A DNA stretch of 64,000 nucleotides from an uncultured Candidatus Melainabacteria bacterium (GTDB lineage Bacteria; Cyanobacteriota; Vampirovibrionia; Gastranaerophilales; Gastranaerophilaceae), in the NCBI GenBank assembly GCA_934718085.1, contig CAKUZL010000002.1, positions 215,145-279,144 of the forward strand, in the 5' to 3' direction. A program made the position numbers and the translations under genes. Shown here piece by piece: positions 8,959 through 15,985 of the stretch (position 1 is its first letter; every line of letters begins with the position of its first letter). A model generated the notes under the pieces. The model was not told the DNA's origin and ran no database searches. It saw only the letters and a program-made list of their open reading frames with translations.

Positions 8959-8992
8959 TGTAGGTTGGGGTTTCCACCCCAACATTTTGTTC
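8959..8992. repeat. Palindromic dispersed repeat, copy 1
   Basis: A core GTTGGGG-tttcca-CCCCAAC-like stem-loop with flanks TGTAG on the left and ATTTTGTTC on the right. It is identical over 34 bases to the copy at 9348. It resembles REP-type intergenic elements. Confidence 0.8.
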
Positions 8993-9065
8993 AGCTCGGC
9001 ATGAAGCGTGCAAAAATAAAAAATATTTCTTCCTCTGTTTATTTTGAGAGGCGGGCGTCCAAAAC

Positions 9066-9126
9066 TTTCTTGTTCATTTTTTCTTTTTGTTCGGAGGCAA
9101 AAAGAAAAAACGAACCAAAAAAGAAA
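9066..9126. repeat. Long imperfect A/T inverted repeat
   Basis: The left arm (9066-9089, ending TTTTTCTTTTTG) and right arm (9098-9126, starting CAAAAAGAAAAAACG) can pair around a short TTCGGAGG loop. It could be a degraded repeat unit or a terminator for the sugar operon, since the left arm is T-rich on the + strand. Confidence 0.45.
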
Positions 9127-9347
9127 AACTCCCGTTAACGTCAGTAACACTAACCATTCGAACTTCGCTTCCGGTAACGTGGAACGGCTAAACAACCTCA
9201 CGCTCGTTCAAATGCCAAGTGTTACTAAGCGGGATTTTTTCAAGGTGTCAAACAATTTTTCTAACTCAGATATTGCCTGACGAAATGTGCGTTTTAGTTG
9301 ACCGAGAGTAAATGAAACATTTTATCTTTGCGAAAATTAAAAATCAC

Positions 9348-9381
9348 TGTAGGTTGGGGTTTCCACCCCAACATTTTGTTC
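9348..9381. repeat. Palindromic dispersed repeat, copy 2
   Basis: Exact 34-base copy of the element at 8959-8992, here preceded by AATCAC. The extended form with TCAC matches the inverted copy at 10856-10883, on the other side of the membrane-protein gene, with one mismatch. Confidence 0.8.
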
Positions 9382-9635
9382 GTTGAAGCATGTTGCGTTC
9401 ATCCCCATGCCCGCCGTTCAAAAATGTGACAAAAACCGACAAAATTTTTCAAATCCATGCCCGGAGCATGAGATGAACCCTTCCGAAAACGACAAAAGCA
9501 TGCCCAAACTCCGACAAAAACCCGGTAAAAAACATTCAAAATTTGCTTGAAAGTATTGCGAAAGGTTAAGAGATATAAAGAAATATTTCAAAATTTTTGC
9601 TAAAACAGCAGATTGTAACAAAATGTAAATTTGAC

Positions 9636-9663
9636 TTGACAACGGCGGAAACCCAACCATAAT
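9636..9663 (+). promoter_or_regulatory. Putative promoter of the S-F-K-G membrane protein gene
   Basis: A perfect TTGACA (9636-9641) is followed after 16 bases by CATAAT (9658-9663). The predicted start of transcription falls at the edge of the GATAT tandem repeat, so repeat number would change the leader length. Confidence 0.5.
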
Positions 9664-9667
9664 CCTC

Positions 9668-9692
9668 GATATGATATGATATGATATGATAT
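9668..9692 (+). repeat. Five-base tandem repeat (GATAT x5)
   Basis: Five perfect copies of GATAT followed by a partial unit, about 80 bases upstream of the gene at 9773. Each junction reads TATGAT, one base from the -10 consensus. Repeat number is a candidate for slippage and variable expression. Confidence 0.85.
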
Positions 9693-9772
9693 GAGAAAAC
9701 GTATGCCCTACCCGGCAAAAAACTTTCGGTTTTTGTTTTTATACAAGTAGGAAAGAAAAAAGGAGTTCGGGC

Positions 9773-10708
9773 ATGGCAGTCTCGTTTAATCAAATGAATT
9801 CGTATCCGGTCGCGGGGCAAAATTTACAAAAGGCGAATAACGCACAGCAAGCGCAAATTGCGGCGCAAACAATCGTGCAGGACTCTTTCGAGAAACAAAC
9901 CGCGCAAAACGTCGCGCAAACCCCTCCGAACGCTTCATTCAAGGGCTCTTCGACCTCCGAAACAAAACCGTTGTTTTTGGAAGGTGCTGCAGTGGGTGCA
10001 ACTTCGGCACTCGGGTATATTGCAGGTTCATACAGTGGAAAATATTATACGTTAAACCATTCTAAGCCGTTTTTGAATGAAGAAGGATTTCTTAATAAGG
10101 CAGGTCGAGAACTGTATTTGGAAAATTTGTTGAAACACGAAGATTCTGCTAAGTTTATTGATAACTTTGATAAATTTTACAGCAATTTTTCAAAAATGAA
10201 AAACAACGATGAAATTATTGATTTGTTTGTAGAAAATGTATTTGTAAAAAATGCTGAAATTCGCGATGGTAAGGTGCAGGGTGGTTGGGGGCTTGAGACT
10301 GCATGGAACTTTTTTAAAGAAAAATCAGATACCTGCCTCGATGATTTAAATTTGAAATCAATAGATGAATTAAGGTCTCGGGCTAAAAAAATGGTTAATG
10401 CTTTATTAGCAGATGACATTGCCTCGGGAAAGATTGATTGTGGAAAAAAGCTTTCTCTCGTTTTTGAGCAAGCACTTCTTCCGAATTCTTTTAATTTTGT
10501 AAAAGCTTCGGATGACTTGGGGTATGGAAAATTTGCAGGTGGTTATGGCTCAGCAGTAAAAGATACATTGAATGAATTTTGCAAAAAGCCGAAATTGATA
10601 TGGGGGGCGGTCGGAGCCGCGGTTTTGGGCGGAGCGACGATGTTGTATTGTTATTTCAAGAACAAATCCGCCGCACCCGAGACCCAAAAACTCGACACAA
10701 AAGTTTAG
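9773..10708 (+). CDS. Unknown membrane protein with S-F-K-G motif
   Basis: A 311-residue protein of no recognised family. The first 60 residues are rich in Gln, Asn and Ala and end in an N-A-S-F-K-G motif (residues 53-58). A Gly/Ala-rich hydrophobic stretch follows at about 67-86. The middle is a charged helical region of about 180 residues, and a second hydrophobic segment at about 275-296 (W-G-A-V-G-A-A) lies near the C terminus. There is no cleavable signal peptide. The start follows AAAGGAG. Palindromic repeats lie on both sides of the gene, and a five-base repeat precedes it. The central coding section is more A+T-rich than its ends, which may indicate a different history for that part. 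Confidence 0.75.
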   Translation: MAVSFNQMNSYPVAGQNLQKANNAQQAQIAAQTIVQDSFEKQTAQNVAQTPPNASFKGSSTSETKPLFLEGAAVGATSALGYIAGSYSGKYYTLNHSKPFLNEEGFLNKAGRELYLENLLKHEDSAKFIDNFDKFYSNFSKMKNNDEIIDLFVENVFVKNAEIRDGKVQGGWGLETAWNFFKEKSDTCLDDLNLKSIDELRSRAKKMVNALLADDIASGKIDCGKKLSLVFEQALLPNSFNFVKASDDLGYGKFAGGYGSAVKDTLNEFCKKPKLIWGAVGAAVLGGATMLYCYFKNKSAAPETQKLDTKV

Positions 10709-10722
10709 TTTGTAGTATGTAT

Positions 10723-10741
10723 GTTGGGGTTTCACCCCAAC
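10723..10741. repeat. Palindromic dispersed repeat, copy 3 (short)
   Basis: GTTGGGG-tttca-CCCCAAC, lying 15 bases after the stop of the membrane-protein gene. It is one base shorter in the loop than copies 1 and 2. Confidence 0.7.
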
Positions 10742-10855
10742 TAATCTTGGATGTCGGTATGTTTCCGGCTTAAAATCATGAAAATTTCTGAAGGGGGTTG
10801 TTTGATGTGAGTGTCAATTGTCAAACGAAAGATTTGCGTCCTTTTAGAAAAATTC

Positions 10856-10883
10856 GTTGGGGTGGAATCCCCAACCTACAGTG
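10856..10883. repeat. Palindromic dispersed repeat, copy 4 (inverted)
   Basis: Reads GTTGGGG-tggaat-CCCCAAC followed by CTACAGTGA. This is the reverse complement of the extended copy 2 (with its TCACTGTAG flank) with a single mismatch, so copies 2 and 4 form an inverted pair around the gene at 9773-10708. Confidence 0.75.
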
Positions 10884-10980
10884 ATTCCGGATTTTTATTA
10901 AACATTAAGGTTTAAAATTGAAAAATCTCGTCTTTTCAGAAAAATTTGTCAGGCAATGCCTGTCCTACATATATATCAAA

Positions 10981-11020
10981 AAAGAAAGCCGAGGCAAACG
11001 CTTCGACTTTCTTTTTTTTT
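10981..11020. terminator. Bidirectional terminator
   Basis: AAAGAAAG-based arms (10981-10993 and 11001-11014) pair with two mismatches around a short loop and are followed by a run of T on the + strand and A on the left. It sits just outside the stop of the minus-strand acyl-CoA ligase gene. Confidence 0.7.
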
Positions 11021-11030
11021 GCAAATTTTG

Positions 11031-12710
11031 TTATTTTGCCGATTTCATTTGAGCGATTTTTTCGGCGAGGACTTTTCGTTTGATTTTTGAGGTAGCCGTT
11101 CTTTCGAGCGGTTCTTTGAAAACATACGTGTATGTCGGGCGTTTGAAAATCGACAGTCTTTGCGACAGGTTTTTTACCTCGGCTCTGACTTGTTTTTCGA
11201 GGGTTTCGTCGTCCGGAGCCGCGTTTATGACTTGTTCCGTCGGGACGACAACCGCCGCAATGTCTTCCGTTCCGTTTTTTTGACCGCCGACGCGTTTTAC
11301 GCCGAGGACGCAAACTTCGCTGAACATCGGGGATTGTTCCAAAACTGCTTCGACTTCTTCGGGGAATACTTTTTTCCCGCCGTTGAGGACAATCATGTTT
11401 TTAATTCTGCCGGTGATAAAGATGAAGCCGTCTTTGTCGATTTCTGCGATATCGCCCGTGTGAAGCCATCCGTCGGGGTCGATTGTTTCCGCGGTGAGTT
11501 CGGGTTGGTGGTGGTATCCTTTCATCACGTTGTCGCCCGAAACAAGCAATTCGCCCGTTTCTTCGTCGATTTTGACTTTCACTCCGGGCAAAGCCTTTCC
11601 GACGGAGCCCAATCTCGAGGCTTTATCGGTGTTTACGGACACAACCGGAGCCGCTTCCGACAATCCGTAGCCTTCGTAAATCTTTATCCCGAGGTTTTCG
11701 ATAAACCTTGCAACTTCCATGTCCAGAGGCGCGCCGCCCGATATGCAACCCTTGAATTGTCCGCCGAATTTTGCGTGAATTTTCGGGAACAAAAATTTTC
11801 TGAATTTATACGAGGGCACCATCGATGCGAGTTTGTAAAGCAGATTAAATTTGAATTTTTCAAACTTTCCGTATTGGTTGATTTCCGCTTCGATAGTGGA
11901 TTTCAGCAGTTTTAAAAATGCAGGAACCAAAACCATGAACGTTATTTTCTTTTCCTGCAAAATCGGGAAAACGTCTTTCGGGTTAAGACTTTTGGGGTAA
12001 TAAATCGAAACCCCTTTGCTCAAGAATGTCAAAAATCCGACCGAAAGTTCGAACAAATGGTTCATCGGCAAAATCGACAGAAGTCTGTCCTCGGGTCCGA
12101 GCATAAAGCATTTTCCGATAGCCTTTACCTGCGCCATTACGTTCTTGAACGACATTTCAACGCCTTTGGGCTTGCCTGTCGTTCCCGAAGTATAAATTAT
12201 CATTGCGGTCGTGTTGTACCCGCGGTGACGCCATTTTACGCCCTTTGCGTCGGGCAGGTTGTATATACTCGTGAATCCGTTATCCAAGAACAGCTCGTCT
12301 ATCAAAATTATTTCCTTGAGCCCCGGGAGTTTTTCTTTCAGCTGTACGGCTTTGTTTATGTATTTTCCCGAGACGAACATGAATTTCGGGGTGCAGTCGG
12401 ACAAAATCGAAAGCATTTCGTATTCTGTCAACTTGATGTCAATCGGAACGATAGTTGCGCCCGCAAGCAACGAGCCGAAAAATGCCGCCGCCCATTCGGG
12501 TTTGGATTCGGAAATTATCGAAATTCTGTCGCCTTTTTGCAGTCCCTGTTTTATCAGGTACGCTCCGAGTCTCATCGACAAAATGCTTGTGCCTTTATAA
12601 GTGTATTCTCGCCACCCTATATATGATTTTATCCCCAATGCCGTTTTGTCGTCCCAGCTTGAGCTTATCTTTTCCAAAAATAATAAAACGTTTTCTCTGT
12701 CCTTTTTCAT
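11031..12710 (-). CDS. AMP-binding long-chain fatty acid-CoA ligase
   Basis: A 559-residue ANL-superfamily adenylate-forming enzyme. It likely activates a fatty acid with ATP and loads it onto coenzyme A for phospholipid synthesis or uptake. The phosphate-binding motif YTSGTTGKPKG is at residues 173-183, Y-E-G-Y-G-L-S-E-A is near 345, W-L-H-T-G-D-I near 420, and G-R-I-K-N-M-I-V-L-N-G-G-K-K near 435. A C-terminal Lys that would complete adenylation lies in S-K-I-K-R-K. The length suits bacterial FadD15-like enzymes. It appears to be a single-gene unit transcribed toward a shared terminator at 10981-11020. Acyl-ACP or aryl substrates are possible alternatives. Confidence 0.88.
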   Translation of the reverse strand: MKKDRENVLLFLEKISSSWDDKTALGIKSYIGWREYTYKGTSILSMRLGAYLIKQGLQKGDRISIISESKPEWAAAFFGSLLAGATIVPIDIKLTEYEMLSILSDCTPKFMFVSGKYINKAVQLKEKLPGLKEIILIDELFLDNGFTSIYNLPDAKGVKWRHRGYNTTAMIIYTSGTTGKPKGVEMSFKNVMAQVKAIGKCFMLGPEDRLLSILPMNHLFELSVGFLTFLSKGVSIYYPKSLNPKDVFPILQEKKITFMVLVPAFLKLLKSTIEAEINQYGKFEKFKFNLLYKLASMVPSYKFRKFLFPKIHAKFGGQFKGCISGGAPLDMEVARFIENLGIKIYEGYGLSEAAPVVSVNTDKASRLGSVGKALPGVKVKIDEETGELLVSGDNVMKGYHHQPELTAETIDPDGWLHTGDIAEIDKDGFIFITGRIKNMIVLNGGKKVFPEEVEAVLEQSPMFSEVCVLGVKRVGGQKNGTEDIAAVVVPTEQVINAAPDDETLEKQVRAEVKNLSQRLSIFKRPTYTYVFKEPLERTATSKIKRKVLAEKIAQMKSAK

Positions 12711-12807
12711 AATGTCCTCGACTGTAAAGGTATTATCGGTTTGATTTTACCATAAACCCCGTTTTTTGTTCAACCGCTTAACCTTTCTCAAACTCGAGAA
12801 CTTCCGT

Positions 12808-13458
12808 TTATTCGCGCTCTTTCAGCTTTCTGAACCTTTGTAAAACTTCGTCGAAATCGAGAGCTTCCGGATTTTCGCACATATATTTTCTGTAATATCT
12901 TTTCGCCCGTTTTGTAAATCCCGTTTTGTCGCTGCAAATTCCGAGCCCTAGAACGGCTTTTGTGTATTCCGGTTTCAGTCTTAATATTTCTTTAAAAACT
13001 TTTTCAGCCGCGACAAATTCTTCCGCATTCATAAGAATTTGAGCCTGCTTTATGTACGCATTAACGCAATTTCTTTGAGTTTGCGAGATTTTTTCGTATA
13101 TCAGAAGAGCGGTTTCGGGCTCTTCCATAATTTCGTGTGTAACCGCAAGCCTGAACTGTGTTTTGATGTTTTTCGGGTTCAGTCTTATTGCCTCGCGAAA
13201 GTGGCGTGCCGCCTCACCCGCTTTGCCCGTAATAAGTTCACAGGTTCCGGTTTCGGAATAAATTTCGTCGTCGAAAGGCGTTATTTCGCGAGCTTTTTTA
13301 AGCGTTTTTACGGCTTTGTCGTATTCTCCGTTTTTTTTGTAAATTCTTGCCAACTTTTTATAAATTTCCGTATTTAAACGGTCTTTCATCAGCATATTCA
13401 GGCACGATAACTTTTCCTGCCTGATGTCCGGTTCGATTTTTTTTAAATTCGTCGTCAA
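12808..13458 (-). CDS. Tetratricopeptide repeat protein
   Basis: A 216-residue soluble protein made almost wholly of TPR helix pairs, with repeat signatures such as A-R-I-Y-K-K-N-G-E-Y-D-K-A-V, A-R-H-F-R-E-A-I-R-L-N-P-K and A-E-K-V-F-K-E-I-L-R-L-K-P-E. It should mediate protein-protein contacts; no partner is indicated. The start is probably the TTG at 13458, preceded by AAAGG at a fair distance; an ATG 21 codons later is an alternative. No signal peptide or membrane segment is seen. Confidence 0.82.
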   Translation of the reverse strand: MTTNLKKIEPDIRQEKLSCLNMLMKDRLNTEIYKKLARIYKKNGEYDKAVKTLKKAREITPFDDEIYSETGTCELITGKAGEAARHFREAIRLNPKNIKTQFRLAVTHEIMEEPETALLIYEKISQTQRNCVNAYIKQAQILMNAEEFVAAEKVFKEILRLKPEYTKAVLGLGICSDKTGFTKRAKRYYRKYMCENPEALDFDEVLQRFRKLKERE

Positions 13459-13550
13459 AATTTCCCGCCTTTACAATTATGAATTCTATACGGATTTTGC
13501 GTTTATTTTATCGTCCCGTCGATGTATTTTTATTTGTTTTTTTACAAACA

Positions 13551-13580
13551 AAAACGCATCCCCGAAAGGACGCGTTTTTA
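13551..13580 (-). terminator. Terminator of the ferritin gene
   Basis: Arms AAAACGCATCC and GGACGCGTTTT pair with one mismatch around a six-base loop. Read on the minus strand the hairpin follows the ferritin stop by about 15 bases and is trailed by a T-rich stretch. Confidence 0.75.
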
Positions 13581-13595
13581 TTGTGTCGGAGCCTA

Positions 13596-14102
13596 TTATC
13601 CGATAACCGGTGCGACAAATGTTCTTGTAGCAAGGTCTTTGTCCAAAGCCAACAACGAATTTGTGTCCGAACCGATGAGTTTCAGCGTTGCAAGCACCTT
13701 CCCGACGCTTTCTTCCTCTTCGACCTGCTCTTTCAGGTACCAGTCCAAAAACGACAATGCCGCTCTGTCTTTATTTTCTTCGACTACGTCCATAAGTGCG
13801 TTGATTTTCGATGTCACGAGCTTTTCGTGTTTCAAAATATGCTCGAAAACTTCAAGCGGCGAAGCCCAGTCGTTTTCGGGTTTTTCGATTGCGAAAAGTT
13901 CGACTTTTCCGCCTCTTCTGATAACGTAATCGTACATTCCGATTGCGTGAGCGCGCTCTTCCTGCGTTTGGACGTCCATCCAGTTTGTAAATCCCGGCAG
14001 ATTCATTCTCTGAAAATATGCTTTCATCGAAAGATAAAGGTACTCCGAGTACAATTCGGCGTTTATTTGATCGTTAAAAGCTTTTACGGTTATTTCGTTC
14101 AT
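13596..14102 (-). CDS. Ferritin (non-haem iron storage protein)
   Basis: A 168-residue four-helix ferritin of the bacterial FtnA type. It oxidises and stores iron within a 24-subunit shell in the cytoplasm. Ferroxidase-site residues are visible as E16 (helix A) and E49/H52 in the E-E-R-A-H-A motif of helix B; later helices carry the expected E and Q positions (K-E-Q-V-E-E-E). The ATG is preceded by AGGAG. The gene has its own well-formed promoter (14127-14155) and terminator (13551-13580), so it appears to be monocistronic. Confidence 0.93.
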   Translation of the reverse strand: MNEITVKAFNDQINAELYSEYLYLSMKAYFQRMNLPGFTNWMDVQTQEERAHAIGMYDYVIRRGGKVELFAIEKPENDWASPLEVFEHILKHEKLVTSKINALMDVVEENKDRAALSFLDWYLKEQVEEEESVGKVLATLKLIGSDTNSLLALDKDLATRTFVAPVIG

Positions 14103-14126
14103 AAGTTTTCTCCTTTTTCCGTAAAA

Positions 14127-14155
14127 ATATTACCCCATTTTTGAATTTTTGACAA
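14127..14155 (-). promoter_or_regulatory. Ferritin promoter
   Basis: On the minus strand, TTGTCA (14155-14150) and TAATAT (14132-14127) are spaced by 17 bases, with transcription predicted about 20 bases before the ATG at 14102. No Fur-like operator was recognised. Confidence 0.65.
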
Positions 14156-14305
14156 TGCTCCGACCGGTGATTTCTTCTTTTAGTGTATATATGACTCTTT
14201 TTGGTTAAATTTTGTAACAATATTCCAAAAAACGCGCAATTTTTTTCATGTTGAGATGTTTTATACATGTCGAAACATGAAATGCAAGTATGAAATAAAC
14301 CCACA

Positions 14306-15985
14306 ATGAATGTAAATGTACCGTCTTTAATAACAAAATTCATATCCGATCCCATAAAACCGATTGTCGCAACGGAAACATTCGTAATCGCGGGAAGAAC
14401 TTACGAAGCTTACAAAAGAGGCGGAGTAACGGAAGCTCGGGAACGTGCCGTCGAAGAAACTTCGACCACTTTGGTATGGCTTTTCGGAGTCAAAATTTTG
14501 AGTGACATCGGGGACAAAATTCTTGCAAAAATTCTCGGAACAAAGCAAACCGGCTTTGATGTCGGCGAAGACATCGTGAGAAAACCTTTCGAAAATTATC
14601 TCAAAAAAAATCCCGGCGCGACGAATCCGAAAAAATTCGGAGAGACTTCGATTGCGATGATGAAGGGCGCAAAAATAGGTATAAGCATTGTTTTGGCGAA
14701 CCTGTTTATCGGCATGGCGTTGCCTAAAATTAACCATTTCATTACGAATAAAGCCATGGCGAAGAAAAAGTCGGAAGCCGCAAATAAGTCTGCGGAAGCG
14801 GCAAGCAAGCCTGTCGAAAATAACGGTGACAAGTTTGTTTCTCCTTCGTCCGAAAAATTCTCGGCTGCTTCGAGATCCGACGATAAATCCGCGGATAATC
14901 CTCTGAAATCGTCGGACACGACCTCGAAAAACCCGTTGAACGTTTCGTCGTTCAAGGCGGCTGCTCAAAACGGTTCAAAATCGGTTTCTTTCAAGGCAAA
15001 TCCCGTAAACGTCTTTACAAATGCGATTGAAAGCTCCGAAATCGGAAAGCTTTTGTCGACCGATGCGGGAATTCTTGCCGGCAGAACCTATAACGCAAGA
15101 ACCAATGACGAAAGACGGGAAATTTTATTCAGAGACGTTGCCTCGATTTACTTCTACATGTTCTCGAATGCCCACATTATGGGGCTTCTGAACAAACTCG
15201 AGTCGGGACATTTCGACAGACTCAATCCCTCTTCGACCGCGATTATCACAAAAGAACTTACCGAACTCCTAAAGAACGGAGGAAAAGACGTGGAATCCTT
15301 CAAAAAAGCGGTGTTCGGCGAAGGCAAAATTCCGGATTTGTCAAAATTGAATTTCGAAACCGAAAAAGTTTCGAAAACGGCGGAATTTTTCTCGAACTTA
15401 ACGGGTAAAAAGTCCGTTCCCACGCAGGTTATCAAGCTTGAAGAACTTTTGAAAACCGTAACCGACGATTCGATGAAAAAAATCCTCGAAAGTATGGCGG
15501 AACTCCAACCGGAGCGGTTTGACGGCAAAGTTATTACAAGAAATCAAATCGAAGACGCGTTTAAAGGCGGGCTCATCAATTCTCCCGAATTTTTGAAAAA
15601 ATTGTTCGACAATCACACCGAAGGTGCCTACAAAGATCCGCTCAAGTACTGTTCACACAAAGAACTCTACGCTCTGAAAGACGAGGTCGCGTCTTACGTC
15701 AAAAGACTTTGCGAATCGCTGAAACCGGGCGAGGTCGTTACGGAAGAGCTTCTCAACAAAGCCAAAAATTCGGGCATAAAAATGACGGGAGTCAATTTCC
15801 TTGCGGCGTTTACGGTTTCCACGGCGATGTTGGGTATCTTCATTCCGAAAATGCAGTATTATATGACGAAGATGATAACCGGCAAAAATTCGTTCCCCGG
15901 TGTCAACGAAGACTCGTCTCAAACGGCACAAAAAGCTTCCGACGTTCAAGCTTCAAAAACGACGAAAACTTCCGTAAAAGCTTAG
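14306..15985 (+). CDS. Unknown membrane protein with internal duplication and S-F-K-A motifs
   Basis: A 559-residue protein not matching a family I recognise. It seems to be built from two related halves. Each half starts with an A-G-R-T-Y block (residues 29-33 and 258-262) followed by a charged R-E-R-A/R-R-E-I helix, and each later has a hydrophobic segment leading into a P-K-x-x-x-x-x-x-T-x-x-x-x-x-K pattern (residues 122-153 and about 507-532). A Ser/Lys/Ala-rich linker at 155-235 contains two S-F-K-A motifs (215-218 and 228-231). There is no signal peptide. The ATG at 14306 lacks a strong ribosome site. The stop codon overlaps the stop of the converging helicase gene. Confidence 0.75.
   Translation: MNVNVPSLITKFISDPIKPIVATETFVIAGRTYEAYKRGGVTEARERAVEETSTTLVWLFGVKILSDIGDKILAKILGTKQTGFDVGEDIVRKPFENYLKKNPGATNPKKFGETSIAMMKGAKIGISIVLANLFIGMALPKINHFITNKAMAKKKSEAANKSAEAASKPVENNGDKFVSPSSEKFSAASRSDDKSADNPLKSSDTTSKNPLNVSSFKAAAQNGSKSVSFKANPVNVFTNAIESSEIGKLLSTDAGILAGRTYNARTNDERREILFRDVASIYFYMFSNAHIMGLLNKLESGHFDRLNPSSTAIITKELTELLKNGGKDVESFKKAVFGEGKIPDLSKLNFETEKVSKTAEFFSNLTGKKSVPTQVIKLEELLKTVTDDSMKKILESMAELQPERFDGKVITRNQIEDAFKGGLINSPEFLKKLFDNHTEGAYKDPLKYCSHKELYALKDEVASYVKRLCESLKPGEVVTEELLNKAKNSGIKMTGVNFLAAFTVSTAMLGIFIPKMQYYMTKMITGKNSFPGVNEDSSQTAQKASDVQASKTTKTSVKA

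Larger units (their letters stand above)
8826..9772. other. Repeat-rich intergenic region after the sugar operon
   Basis: No convincing gene is seen. The stretch holds two identical 34-base copies of a palindromic repeat, a long A/T hairpin, a fragment of a second repeat family near 9270-9286 (ATTGCCTGACGAAA, compare the palindrome at 10950-10962), scattered GCATGTTGCG and GGCGGGCATG pieces, and finally the five-base tandem repeat and promoter of the next gene. Short frames here lack ribosome sites and run through the repeats. Confidence 0.6.
10709..11030. other. Intergenic region with repeats between convergent genes
   Basis: No gene is seen. It contains two more copies of the GTTGGGG/CCCCAAC palindrome, a separate small palindrome CAGGCA-a-TGCCTG at 10950-10962 followed by TCCTACA, and a terminator hairpin serving the two converging genes. 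Confidence 0.65.

Noticed and set aside
9668..9692. The GATAT repeat as part of a coding sequence
   Set aside because: It lies outside any supported reading frame, between a promoter-like sequence and the ribosome site of the downstream gene.
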